A DNA stretch of 64,000 nucleotides, from positions 1-64,000 of the forward strand of contig JAILJP010000022.1 in NCBI GenBank assembly GCA_024694625.1. The letters run 5' to 3'. This DNA comes from Lachnospiraceae bacterium. Its GTDB lineage: Bacteria > Bacillota > Clostridia > Lachnospirales > Lachnospiraceae. The translations under genes were made by a program, and so were the position numbers. How positions within the stretch are numbered: the stretch's first letter is position 1; each line of letters opens with the position of its first letter. Below are positions 43,931 through 53,907 of the stretch, in pieces. A model generated the notes under the pieces. That model had not been told where the DNA came from. It ran no database searches and was given only the letters and a program-made list of their open reading frames with translations.

Positions 43931-44713
43931 CTAAATCGATGACTGACACATTTGTTTGACCGTTTCGTAGTTTAACTTCCCGCCAAACAAATCCAAAGCT
44001 GAGCCAACGGTAATATTCAATTTTCCTTTTCCATAGGTTTGAATTAAATCAATATCATCATAATCACTGATGCCACCGGCATAGGTAAGGGCATTTCCCT
44101 CATAATCAGATAGAATTTCAATCAAATCCTTGTCGATTCCCTCTGACTTTCCCTCCACGTCAGCTGCATGGATTAAAAACTCATCACAATAGGGAGCTAG
44201 TTTTTCCAACAACTCCGGTGTAACCTCTTCTTTTGTAAAGGTTTGCCAACGGTCTGTTACCACATAATAATTTCTGTGATGACGTCTGCAGCTTAAGTCC
44301 AACACAATATGTTCCTTTCCCACTGCATCCCGCAACCGTTCTAAATTGGTGTAGTTGATTTCTCCATTGGAAAACACATAAGACGTTACAATCACATGAC
44401 TGGCGCCGGCATCAATAAACTCTTTGGCGTTTTCCGCCGTGATACCGCCACCTACCTGAAGCCCTCCGGGATAGGCACCTAATGCCTTCATAGCCTGGGC
44501 TTTGGTTTCTAAATAATAGGGGGAGTCTTTTTTATTTAACAAAATGACATGCCCACCTTTTAATCCTTCCTGTTGATAAAACTCTGCGAAAAAGTCCGCA
44601 TCCTTTTCCGAGACGAAATTTTCTTCGGCCTTGTCTCCCTCATCCACCAAGGAACTACCCACAATCTGCTTTACCTTTCCGTTGTGGATGTCAATACAGG
44701 GTCTAAATTCCAT
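43931..44713 (-). CDS. hisA: Eukaryote-type HisA (ProFAR isomerase)
   Basis: A 260-residue TIM barrel. It begins FRPCIDIHNGKVKQIVGSSL, with QVGGGIT, VIVTSYVFSNGEI, FLIHAADVEGKSEGID, TYAGGI and VGSALDLFGG. These stretches match yeast His6 more closely than ordinary bacterial HisA as I recall them. It should catalyse the ProFAR isomerisation step of histidine synthesis in the cytoplasm. No other histidine gene is near; instead it precedes dapF. GGAGG lies before the ATG. Whether it is the only HisA in the genome cannot be seen. Confidence 0.88.
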   Translation of the reverse strand: MEFRPCIDIHNGKVKQIVGSSLVDEGDKAEENFVSEKDADFFAEFYQQEGLKGGHVILLNKKDSPYYLETKAQAMKALGAYPGGLQVGGGITAENAKEFIDAGASHVIVTSYVFSNGEINYTNLERLRDAVGKEHIVLDLSCRRHHRNYYVVTDRWQTFTKEEVTPELLEKLAPYCDEFLIHAADVEGKSEGIDKDLIEILSDYEGNALTYAGGISDYDDIDLIQTYGKGKLNITVGSALDLFGGKLNYETVKQMCQSSI

Positions 44714-44729
44714 AATTCCTCCAAGTAAT

Positions 44730-45167
44730 CTATTTCACTTTACAACTTCGCGATCCGGACCAAAGTCCGTATACCGTTCGGCCGGATGCATTCTTTTTGT
44801 ATGCCCGCACCTGAACATATAAGGTTTTGCCCTCTCGGAGATTTGCTTCCGTATGACTGGTGGAAGCTGTACGATAGGTCTTTGCCAACAGCATCAGACG
44901 ATTTCCTGAGACGCGGAACTGATATCCATCCACACCCCCTAAGGTAGATGTGGTCATAGTAACATGTCCGGGGTCTGAATTATTTAAGTTAAGATTAACT
45001 GCTCTTGGAATGGCAATTTCAGACACATACTGCAATCTGCCATTTACAAATTTCAGATTGTAATCCCTGCTGTAAAGTCCCATTAACATAAAAACCGAAA
45101 TCAGGGCGATTACCCCTAATACACCAATGGTTTGACCCATATTTCGAAAAAATCCATGTTTTTTCAT
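44730..45167 (-). CDS. Membrane-anchored protein with fibronectin-III-like domain
   Basis: A 145-residue protein with a short basic start, one membrane helix (about 12-31), and one outside beta domain. That domain ends in YGLWSGSRSCKVK, a typical fn3 last strand, with YQFRVSGN and TLYVQVRAYKK strands before it. Function is unknown; such single fn3 proteins may bind the wall or polysaccharide. It is first in the hisA-dapF-dapL-GNAT series, 16 bases upstream of hisA. GAGGGA lies close to the ATG. Confidence 0.7.
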   Translation of the reverse strand: MKKHGFFRNMGQTIGVLGVIALISVFMLMGLYSRDYNLKFVNGRLQYVSEIAIPRAVNLNLNNSDPGHVTMTTSTLGGVDGYQFRVSGNRLMLLAKTYRTASTSHTEANLREGKTLYVQVRAYKKNASGRTVYGLWSGSRSCKVK

Positions 45168-45270
45168 ATTCCCTCACTCATCCTTCCTGCAAGTATAGAA
45201 ACCTTCTCGTCCAATTACATTATACATATTTTCTTTCTTAAGATAAAGTACGGAAAAAGCCGAAAAATCA

Positions 45271-45299
45271 TTGACACTCGAGGAGTAGTTTGCTAAAAT
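45271..45299 (+). promoter_or_regulatory. Promoter of guaB
   Basis: TTGACA, 17 bases, TAAAAT: a near-consensus vegetative promoter. The leader is about 43 nt, too short for a purine riboswitch. Confidence 0.8.
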
Positions 45300-45330
45300 T
45301 TTTTCAATTATCGTAAATTAGTATATATAA

Positions 45331-46815
<1,485 letters not shown>

Positions 46816-46837
46816 GGGACGGTTCTTTTGTCTTCAT
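46816..46837 (+). repeat. GGGACGGTTCT repeat, copy 1
   Basis: GGGACGGTTCTTTTGTCTTC and two more bases, starting on the base after the guaB stop codon. One of a family of imperfect 20-25 base repeats found here in both orientations and again at 60639-60696. Similar repeats are common in Clostridia and recall REP elements moved by Y1 transposases; no transposase is in the window. Confidence 0.75.
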
Positions 46838-46865
46838 GTTAAAACCATAAAAAATATAGACAATA

Positions 46866-46887
46866 GGGACGGTTCTTATGTCTTCAT
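46866..46887 (+). repeat. GGGACGGTTCT repeat, copy 2
   Basis: GGGACGGTTCTTATGTCTTC and two more bases, in the same orientation as copy 1 and 50 bases downstream. It can pair with the inverted copies at 46955-47004 across the guaB terminator. Confidence 0.75.
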
Positions 46888-46902
46888 ATTAAATTATTAG
46901 AA

Positions 46903-46937
46903 AAAAATCGAGGTGTCGATACGACACCTCGATTTTT
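46903..46937. terminator. Bidirectional terminator of guaB and recN
   Basis: A 15-bp stem (46903-46917 with 46923-46937, 5-nt loop) with T-rich sequence after it on both strands. It is flanked by two direct and two inverted GGGACGGTTCT repeats that can form an outer stem. Confidence 0.88.
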
Positions 46938-46954
46938 ATTTTTATTCTATACAC

Positions 46955-46976
46955 ATGAAGACATAAGAACCGTCCC
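46955..46976 (-). repeat. GGGACGGTTCT repeat, copy 3 (inverted)
   Basis: The minus strand reads GGGACGGTTCTTATGTCTTC and two more bases, the exact reverse complement of copy 2. Confidence 0.75.
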
Positions 46977-46985
46977 CATTGTCCC

Positions 46986-47004
46986 AAGACATAAGAACCG
47001 TCCC
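46986..47004 (-). repeat. GGGACGGTTCT repeat, copy 4 (inverted)
   Basis: The minus strand reads GGGACGGTTCTTATGTCTT. Together with copy 3 it forms a tandem unit with GGGACAATG spacers, ending near the recN stop codon (47020). Confidence 0.7.
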
Positions 47005-47019
47005 CATTGTCCCCCATTG

Positions 47020-48708
47020 TCATTGTTTTTTTCGGTCTGCCAACTCTTTTAATTCCCGGGCATTTTCCAAGGTGGCATTGGTAATCTCAGCACCTCCCAC
47101 CATACGGGCCAGTTCTTTCGTCACCTGTTCACCGTACAATTCTTCAATGGTGGATACGGTAGCCTTTGTACCATCTGTTACCACCACATCTTTTTCAATT
47201 AAGAAATGATGATCCGCCATAGCTGCTATCTGAGGCAAATGGGTAATCAAAATCACCTGGTGCGCCTTGGAAACAAGATAGATTTTTTCTGAAACTGCCT
47301 GAGCAGTCCGTCCGGAAATACCCGCATCGATCTCATCAAAAATCAAGGTGTCGATGGAATCGCTTTCCGCCAAAATCGTCTTAATGGCAAGCATCACTCG
47401 AGACAACTCACCACCGGATGCAATCTCTTTTAAAGGTCGAAGGGGTTCTCCCGGATTTGTGGAAATCATAAACTCCCCTTCATCATAACCGTTGGCACTG
47501 TATTCCTTGGCCTTGGTAAAGGCCATATCAAACTTCACATCCAAAAAGTTCAAATCCAGCAGCGCATCTTTTACCAATGCACAAAGATTTACCGCCTGGG
47601 ACTGACGAAGTACCGATAAACCGGAAGACAACTCTTCCACTCGTTTGGTTGCCTTTTTCAACTCCTCTTCCAACTTTGCCAGATACGCATCATAGTCTTT
47701 TAATTTTTCTATTTGCGCCTGCTTCTCTTCACAAGCATTTAGAATCTCTTCTATGGTGCGGCCGTATTTACTCTTTAAGCCGTTGATTTCGTTTAGGCGA
47801 CCTTCCACCTCTGCAAAATGCTCTTTTGAAAAATCCAAGGAATCCACATAATCAGAAACCTCGCGGTTAAAGTCTGACAAGATGCCATCCACATCGGTCA
47901 AGACAGAAATCATATCGGACAATCCATCGTCATAGTCCTCTACACTGCGAAGAGCACGAAGGGCTCGGCCGATTTTATCTGACGCACTGTTTCCGCTTCC
48001 CGATCCGGTTTCTCCATAAGCCTCGTTTAAGGCATCATGGATTTTTTGACCGTTCAACATTTTTTTGTAGGTTTCTTCTAATTCCTCATCTTCCCCTATG
48101 CGAAGTTTTGCATTTTGGATTTCTTCTGTTTCATGTTCCAAAAAAGATAATTCTCTGGCTCTTTCCGATTCGTCTCGGTCCGCTTCTTCGAATTCCTTTT
48201 TCTTTGAAACATAGGTCTGATACGCCTGTGCCAATTCTTCTTTGATTGGCGAAAGGCTGTCTTTTCCAAACTCATCCAATAGTTCCAAATGTTTTTTCTT
48301 GTGCAAAAGAGACTGATTCTCATGCTGGCCGTAGATATCCAAAAGAAGTTCTCCCACTTCTTTTAAACGCTGGGCAGGGAAGGTCTCTCCATTGATTTTT
48401 GCGGAAGAACGTTCACCGGAAATCTTTCTGCTTAAAATCACCTCATCATCATAAACAGAAATATCCATGGCGTTTAAAACCGCCTTTTCCTCTTCCCCAA
48501 CGGAAAATACCGCTTCCACCAAAGCTTCTTCGTTGGGATTTCGCAATGCATCTTTGGACACTTTTTGACCAAGTGCAAAAGACAATGCCCCCAAAATAAT
48601 GGACTTTCCTGCACCGGTTTCACCGGATAGAATATTTAGTCCTTTTCCAAAATGAATCTCTTCTTCTTGTATCAGCGCCAAGTTTTTTACATGTAAATTA
48701 ACAAGCAT
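47020..48708 (-). CDS. recN: DNA repair protein RecN
   Basis: A 562-residue SMC-like ATPase: Walker A GETGAGKSI, a long coiled-coil middle (about 150-385), a signature region LKEIASGGELSRVMLA, and Walker B TLIFDEIDAGISG. It helps gather and repair double-strand breaks. GGAGG precedes the ATG. It is last in the nusB-to-recN cluster. In many spore formers spoIVB and spo0A come next; here the convergent guaB follows. Confidence 0.95.
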   Translation of the reverse strand: MLVNLHVKNLALIQEEEIHFGKGLNILSGETGAGKSIILGALSFALGQKVSKDALRNPNEEALVEAVFSVGEEEKAVLNAMDISVYDDEVILSRKISGERSSAKINGETFPAQRLKEVGELLLDIYGQHENQSLLHKKKHLELLDEFGKDSLSPIKEELAQAYQTYVSKKKEFEEADRDESERARELSFLEHETEEIQNAKLRIGEDEELEETYKKMLNGQKIHDALNEAYGETGSGSGNSASDKIGRALRALRSVEDYDDGLSDMISVLTDVDGILSDFNREVSDYVDSLDFSKEHFAEVEGRLNEINGLKSKYGRTIEEILNACEEKQAQIEKLKDYDAYLAKLEEELKKATKRVEELSSGLSVLRQSQAVNLCALVKDALLDLNFLDVKFDMAFTKAKEYSANGYDEGEFMISTNPGEPLRPLKEIASGGELSRVMLAIKTILAESDSIDTLIFDEIDAGISGRTAQAVSEKIYLVSKAHQVILITHLPQIAAMADHHFLIEKDVVVTDGTKATVSTIEELYGEQVTKELARMVGGAEITNATLENARELKELADRKKQ

Positions 48709-48732
48709 ATTTCCTCCTATGCGCTCTTCTTG

Positions 48733-49185
48733 CTAGCCTTCCAAAGCTTCTTCTAACTGATTCATCACAGAAATGGTATCGTCCACAGAACGAATGGCAC
48801 ACATAATGGTATCATCTCCCGCAATAGAACCTACGATTTCATGAAGTTCCATATGGTCAATGGCAGCCGCTACCGCCATGGCCATTCCTGATACGGTACG
48901 AATTACCAAAATGTTTTGGGCATTGTCCATAGACAAAAATCCATCTCTGAAAATACGTCTGTATTTTTCTGTCAGATCATCTTCTGTTTCCCGATATGCC
49001 ACGTAACGAAGTTTTCCATCGGACAAAGCAACCTTTGTTAACTTCATTTCCCGAATATCTCTGGAAACCGTAGCCTGGGTCACGCTGTAGCCTGCTTTAT
49101 TTAATTCTTCCATCAGCTCCTCTTGGGTACCGATTTCTTTTTTTACAATCAAATCCAGAATCTGATTCTGACGTTGTGTTTTCAT
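48733..49185 (-). CDS. argR: Arginine repressor
   Basis: A 150-residue regulator: an N-terminal winged helix with YSVTQATVSRDIREM and a C-terminal oligomerisation/arginine-binding domain with GSIAGDDTIMCAIRS. It controls arginine genes and starts one base after the nadK stop codon, with its AGGAG site inside nadK. This position before recN is standard in Firmicutes. Confidence 0.95.
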   Translation of the reverse strand: MKTQRQNQILDLIVKKEIGTQEELMEELNKAGYSVTQATVSRDIREMKLTKVALSDGKLRYVAYRETEDDLTEKYRRIFRDGFLSMDNAQNILVIRTVSGMAMAVAAAIDHMELHEIVGSIAGDDTIMCAIRSVDDTISVMNQLEEALEG

Positions 49186-49186
49186 A

Positions 49187-50035
49187 TTAATTCTCCTGCA
49201 TTTTGTTTCTCATTCTCTCCAAAAAGTTCATACGACTCATAAAAATCATCTTTGTCTTCCGATTGGATTTGTGTACCACCAGCTTGTCCCCCGGAACCAT
49301 GTTAAAAGGAAAACTTCCGTCAAACAAAACCGTAGCAGCTTCCACCGCACTGTGACGTCTCGGTGTAATCTCAATGGAGATTTCATCCTCGGAATCCAAA
49401 ACAATACTTCTGGAGTTTAGGGTATGAGGATTGATGGGTGTCATAAGAATTGCCTCGGTCTTGGGATCCACAATAGGTCCATTGGCTGAAAGGTTGTATG
49501 CCGTAGAACCGGTAGGCGTTGCAAAAATCATTCCGTCCCCCTGAATGGAATAAAGATATTCTCCATTAATATAAACAGTCAAACGAATTACGGATTTTCC
49601 GTCATCGGCGGAAACCACAATATCGTTTAAGGAATGCTGCACCTGGGTTTTTCTTCCATCTGCCTTTACCACATATCCGGAAACCATCATACGCTCTTCT
49701 ATCTCGTATTCATCTGCAAACATCCGATCCAATGCGGAAAAAACAGACTCTTCATTTAAATCACAAAGATACCCTAAATGACCGTGATTTACCCCTATTA
49801 AAGGTGCATTTGATTCGAAGGTCATTTGTGCTGCACGGACCAAAGTGCCGTCCCCTCCGACGGTAAATATGGCTTCTACACCTTCCGGAACGTTGATTCC
49901 AAGGTTACTGGAATCTCTTGGGCGGGCAACCACTGTAGCGACGCCGCCTTTTCCTTCAATGTAGTTTTTTAATTCTGTGGTAAAGGGATGCTTTAACTCC
50001 CTTTCGTTTTTTGTAACAATCAAGTAATTCTTCAT
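49187..50035 (-). CDS. nadK: NAD kinase
   Basis: A 282-residue enzyme with the phosphate motif VGGDGTLVRAAQ (about 60-70) and PTGSTAYNLSANGPIV (about 155-170). It phosphorylates NAD to NADP. It lies between tlyA and argR with short gaps, and its end carries the argR ribosome site. Confidence 0.95.
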   Translation of the reverse strand: MKNYLIVTKNERELKHPFTTELKNYIEGKGGVATVVARPRDSSNLGINVPEGVEAIFTVGGDGTLVRAAQMTFESNAPLIGVNHGHLGYLCDLNEESVFSALDRMFADEYEIEERMMVSGYVVKADGRKTQVQHSLNDIVVSADDGKSVIRLTVYINGEYLYSIQGDGMIFATPTGSTAYNLSANGPIVDPKTEAILMTPINPHTLNSRSIVLDSEDEISIEITPRRHSAVEAATVLFDGSFPFNMVPGDKLVVHKSNRKTKMIFMSRMNFLERMRNKMQEN

Positions 50036-50056
50036 TTTCTTTTTACGTATTCTTCC

Positions 50057-50905
50057 TTATTTATCCAACTGTTGATGGGCCAAATCCACAATTTCCTTAG
50101 GATGCACATCCTTAGAGATTTCCACATCTCCTACAACATGCGCCTCTTCATTTTCTCCTTCTAAACGGCCGTCTTTTAGAAGATGAACCAGATATTCGAT
50201 ATTTCCTTCCGGTCCCTTTACCGGAGAATAGGAAAGGCCCAAAACGGAAAATCCGTTTGCCGTGGCAAATCCAAGGACATTTTCGATTACTTCCAAATGA
50301 ACCTTTGGATCACGAACCACACCTTTTTTTCCAACCTTTTCTCTTCCCGCTTCAAACTGGGGCTTAATCAGGCAAACCATTTCCCCTTTGTCCTTTAAAA
50401 GCCGAAAGGCTGCAGGAAGGACCTTTGACAAAGAAATAAAGGAAACATCCACAGATGCAAAATCCAATACATCATCAATATCCTCCGGTGTTACGTAGCG
50501 AATATTGGTTTTTTCCATACATACCACCCGCTCATCCTGGCGAAGTTTCCAGGCAAACTGGCCATATCCCACATCCACTGCATATACTTTGGCAGCAAAG
50601 TTTTGTAACATACAATCCGTAAATCCTCCTGTGGAGGCACCGATATCCATGCATATTTTCCCTGTTAAATCGATGGGGAATTCCGCCATAGCCTTTTCCA
50701 ATTTCAAACCACCACGGCTTACATATTTCAAGGTATCTCCGTGAATTTCGATTTGGACGGTGGAGGAAAATACACTTCCAGCCTTATCCTCTCTTTCATT
50801 ATCCACAAATACCTGTCCGGCCATAATCAAAGCCTTTGCCTTTTCTCTAGAAGGCGCCAACCCACGATTTACCAGCAATACATCTAAACGTTCTTTTTCT
50901 TTCAT
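50057..50905 (-). CDS. tlyA: TlyA-family rRNA methyltransferase / hemolysin-like protein
   Basis: A 282-residue protein: an S4 RNA-binding domain (about 5-65, RLDVLLVNRGLAPSREKAK) followed by an FtsJ-like methyltransferase domain (MDIGASTGGFTDCMLQ as the SAM site, DVSFISL, LIKPQFEAGR). TlyA proteins 2'-O-methylate rRNA; the hemolysin label is historical. It follows dxs by seven bases in the conserved cluster. Confidence 0.93.
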   Translation of the reverse strand: MKEKERLDVLLVNRGLAPSREKAKALIMAGQVFVDNEREDKAGSVFSSTVQIEIHGDTLKYVSRGGLKLEKAMAEFPIDLTGKICMDIGASTGGFTDCMLQNFAAKVYAVDVGYGQFAWKLRQDERVVCMEKTNIRYVTPEDIDDVLDFASVDVSFISLSKVLPAAFRLLKDKGEMVCLIKPQFEAGREKVGKKGVVRDPKVHLEVIENVLGFATANGFSVLGLSYSPVKGPEGNIEYLVHLLKDGRLEGENEEAHVVGDVEISKDVHPKEIVDLAHQQLDK

Positions 50906-50912
50906 GATTCAC

Positions 50913-52769
50913 CTAATTTAAAATATCCATTACCCGCTGGGCCACACCCTTTGCGTCAATACCAAGCTTTTCTTTTAAGACATCCACTGCACCGTGCTGA
51001 ATAAAGGTATCGGGGATACCAACAATTTCACAGTGTCCCTCGTAGTCCATTTCATGAAGACATGCCAATACATGTTCTCCGAAGCCACCGATTTTAGCGT
51101 TTTCTTCCAAGGTAACAATGGTTTTATATCGTTTGGATGCCTGTTTCAAATACTCTGTATCCAAAGGCTTTGCAAAACGGGCATTACATACCGCAACTTC
51201 AATTCCAAAGTCTTTTAAAATATTCCGAGCCTCCATGGCTGTATCCACCATGCTTCCAATGGCAAAGAGTAACACCTCTCCCTCTTCTATCATGGGTTCG
51301 GCTTTTCCCAGCAGTATGGGAGCACGGAACTCTTCATAACGGATATTTGCCTCCCCTCTAGGATAACGAAGGGCAATAGGACCGTTATAGTCCACAGCAA
51401 ACTTCATCATATCAGAAAGCTCGTATTTGTTCTTTGGAGCCATAATCACCATGTTTGGCATGGGAGACAAAAAGGAAATATCAAAAACACCCTGATGGGT
51501 CACTCCGTCTTTCCCTACCAGACCGGCACGATCAATGGCAAACACCACATGGAGATTCTGGACGCAAACATCATGCAACACCTGATCGTATGCTCTTTGC
51601 AAAAATGAGGAATACAGCGCCACCACAGGTTTTAACCCCTGGGTTGCCAAAGCTGCGGCAAAGGTTACCGCATGTTCTTCTGCAATTCCCACATCAAAGA
51701 ACCGCTCCGGAAACATATTATGAAATCGCTTCAATCCAGTACCGTCCATCATGGCAGCGGTAATGGCTACCACCTTTTCATCACGGTCACCCATTTTTCG
51801 CATAACCGTAGAAAAGATATCCGTATAGGAAGGATTGGTACTCTTTAAAGGAAGACCCTTTTCTTTATCAAAGGGATCTGCCCCATGAAATCTGGAAGGA
51901 TGGCGAACTGCCGGAGCAAATCCACGGCCTTTTTCTGTCAGAACATGAACCAATACCGGTCCCTGATACAACGCAGCACGCTTCAATACCCGAACCATCT
52001 CTTCCACATTGTGTCCGTCTATGGGACCAATGTACATAACACCCAGTTCCTCAAACATCATGCCGGGAATCATAAGATGCTTAAGGGAACTTTTCATTTT
52101 TCTAAGTCCGGAAACCATCTTGTCGCCCACCACAGGGATTTTTTCCAAAGAAGACTGTACCCCTTCTTTGAAACCACGGTAACCTGTGCTGGTACGTAAT
52201 TTTGAAAGATGATCCCGCATACCTCCAACATTTTCCGAAATGGACATATTATTGTCGTTTAACACAATAATATAGTTGGATTTCAACGCTGCGGCATTGT
52301 TTAAAGCTTCATATACCATGCCGCCGGTCAAGGAACCATCTCCGATTACAGATACCACATGATAGTCCTCGTGTTTCAGTTCTCTGGCAAAGGCCAGCCC
52401 CAATCCTGCAGAAAGGGAAGTGGAACTATGTCCCACGCCGAAACAATCACATTCACTTTCATCTCTTTTGGGAAAGCCGCTCAGTCCTTCATAAGCGCGA
52501 AGGGTGGGAAAGGCATCCTTGCGCCCGGTTAAGATTTTATGTGTATAAGACTGATGCCCCACATCCCAGACAATTTTGTCCTTGGGCAAATCAAACACCA
52601 AATGAAGGGCTATGGTAAGTTCCACCACTCCTAAATTGGATGCTAAATGTCCACCGGTATGGGAAATTGTATCAATCAGAAATGTACGTATTTCTTCCGG
52701 CAAAGCCTGAAGTTCTTCTGTTGTTAAGTTTTTGATATCATTGGCTTTTTCGATTTTCTCTAACGCCAT
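50913..52769 (-). CDS. dxs: 1-deoxy-D-xylulose-5-phosphate synthase
   Basis: A 618-residue thiamine-diphosphate enzyme: SHTGGHLASNLGVVELTIAL, the TPP motif GDGSLTGGMVYEALNNA, and the transketolase-like pyrimidine domain with GIAEEHAVTFAAA. It makes DXP, the first step of the non-mevalonate isoprenoid path, which fits its neighbour ispA, eight bases upstream. AGGAG precedes the ATG. Confidence 0.97.
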   Translation of the reverse strand: MALEKIEKANDIKNLTTEELQALPEEIRTFLIDTISHTGGHLASNLGVVELTIALHLVFDLPKDKIVWDVGHQSYTHKILTGRKDAFPTLRAYEGLSGFPKRDESECDCFGVGHSSTSLSAGLGLAFARELKHEDYHVVSVIGDGSLTGGMVYEALNNAAALKSNYIIVLNDNNMSISENVGGMRDHLSKLRTSTGYRGFKEGVQSSLEKIPVVGDKMVSGLRKMKSSLKHLMIPGMMFEELGVMYIGPIDGHNVEEMVRVLKRAALYQGPVLVHVLTEKGRGFAPAVRHPSRFHGADPFDKEKGLPLKSTNPSYTDIFSTVMRKMGDRDEKVVAITAAMMDGTGLKRFHNMFPERFFDVGIAEEHAVTFAAALATQGLKPVVALYSSFLQRAYDQVLHDVCVQNLHVVFAIDRAGLVGKDGVTHQGVFDISFLSPMPNMVIMAPKNKYELSDMMKFAVDYNGPIALRYPRGEANIRYEEFRAPILLGKAEPMIEEGEVLLFAIGSMVDTAMEARNILKDFGIEVAVCNARFAKPLDTEYLKQASKRYKTIVTLEENAKIGGFGEHVLACLHEMDYEGHCEIVGIPDTFIQHGAVDVLKEKLGIDAKGVAQRVMDILN

Positions 52770-52777
52770 AAAAACTC

Positions 52778-53692
52778 CTATTTTTCACGATATACCAAGT
52801 ACATCAAAAATTCCTCCAAGAAGGAGGTGTCACCGTCGAAGCCTTTTAATAATTCCACAGCTTCTTCCGTTAAAGTTTTTACCTTTTCTTTGGATGCTTC
52901 CAAACCATGAAGCACCACATAGGTAGGTTTTTCGTTTCGCTCATCGGAACCGATGGGTTTGCCAAGCAAAGCCTCATCTCCCACCACATCCAAGATATCA
53001 TCCTGAATCTGGAAAGCGAATCCAACGTTTTGTGCGATTTTTTGAACGCAAGCCACCTGTTCCCTTGTGGCATTGGCCAAAGTAGCCCCTACCATCATAG
53101 CGGACTCAATCAACGCACCGGTTTTATTTTCAATAATATAGCTAAGCTTTTCCTCATCTAAGGATAAGCCTTTTTTCTCAGCTTCTACATCGGCAGTCTG
53201 TCCTCCCACCATACCGTGGATACCGGCTTTGGAGGCAAACAACTGCAGTGCCTTTGGAATGGAAGAAGACAGCATCTTTACATCCTTTGTTTTTTCGAAG
53301 GACAAAAGTGCCGTCTCATAGGCATAGTTTAACAGGGCATCACCGGCCAAAACTCCCATAGCCTCGCCGTATGCCGCATGGGTGGTAGGTTTTCCTCTCC
53401 GAAGCATATCATTATCCATAGCAGGCAAATCATCATGAACCAAGGAATAGGTATGAATCATTTCCATTGCTGCCATAAAGGGCTCTACCACATCTTCTTT
53501 GCCACCAAACAAATGGTAGGTCTCTTCCATTAACATGGGACGAACTCTTTTACCACCAGCATGAATACTATAATTCATAGCTTCCAATACTGTTTGGGCA
53601 TACCCTTCTTCTTTGGGTAAGTAAGTCTCAATTATGCCATTGATATGTTTGGTTCTATCTGAAATTTCCTGTTTTAAATCTCTGTTATTCAC
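52778..53692 (-). CDS. ispA: Polyprenyl (farnesyl/geranyl) diphosphate synthase
   Basis: A 304-residue all-alpha prenyl synthase with both aspartate motifs: LVHDDLPAMDND (first) and QIQDDILDVVGD (second), plus GGKRVRPML. The loop size fits a short-chain (C15) synthase. The likely start is GTG 53692, nine bases after GAGG. A TTG at 53698 is also in frame. The gene overlaps the end of xseB, so it is coupled to it. Confidence 0.93.
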   Translation of the reverse strand: MNNRDLKQEISDRTKHINGIIETYLPKEEGYAQTVLEAMNYSIHAGGKRVRPMLMEETYHLFGGKEDVVEPFMAAMEMIHTYSLVHDDLPAMDNDMLRRGKPTTHAAYGEAMGVLAGDALLNYAYETALLSFEKTKDVKMLSSSIPKALQLFASKAGIHGMVGGQTADVEAEKKGLSLDEEKLSYIIENKTGALIESAMMVGATLANATREQVACVQKIAQNVGFAFQIQDDILDVVGDEALLGKPIGSDERNEKPTYVVLHGLEASKEKVKTLTEEAVELLKGFDGDTSFLEEFLMYLVYREK

Positions 53693-53903
53693 TTTCAAAA
53701 TCCTCTAATGCTTTGTCTTCTTTCAAAACCTGAACCTTTTTTTCCACCACTTCCAACTGTTCGTTGGCTTCTTTTAAAATCTTCATACCTTCTTCGTAAA
53801 CCAAAAAGCTGTCTTCCAAAGAGATGTCCTCTCCATCCATCTTTTCCAAAAGCTCATCCAGTTTTTGAAGGTTTTCTTCGATTGTTTTTTTCTTATCAGC
53901 CAT
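53685..53903 (-). CDS. xseB: Exodeoxyribonuclease VII small subunit
   Basis: A 72-residue helical protein of the XseB family (MADKKKTIEENLQKLDELLE, LEDSFLVYEEGMKIL). It binds XseA to form exonuclease VII. GGGAGT precedes the ATG. It lies four bases after xseA and overlaps ispA by 8 bases from the GTG start. Confidence 0.93.
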   Translation of the reverse strand: MADKKKTIEENLQKLDELLEKMDGEDISLEDSFLVYEEGMKILKEANEQLEVVEKKVQVLKEDKALEDFESE

Positions 53904-53907
53904 ATAC

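Noticed and set aside
46816-47004. CRISPR-like array
   Set aside because: Copies are in both orientations, spacers are irregular, and no cas genes are present; it fits a REP-like repeat better.
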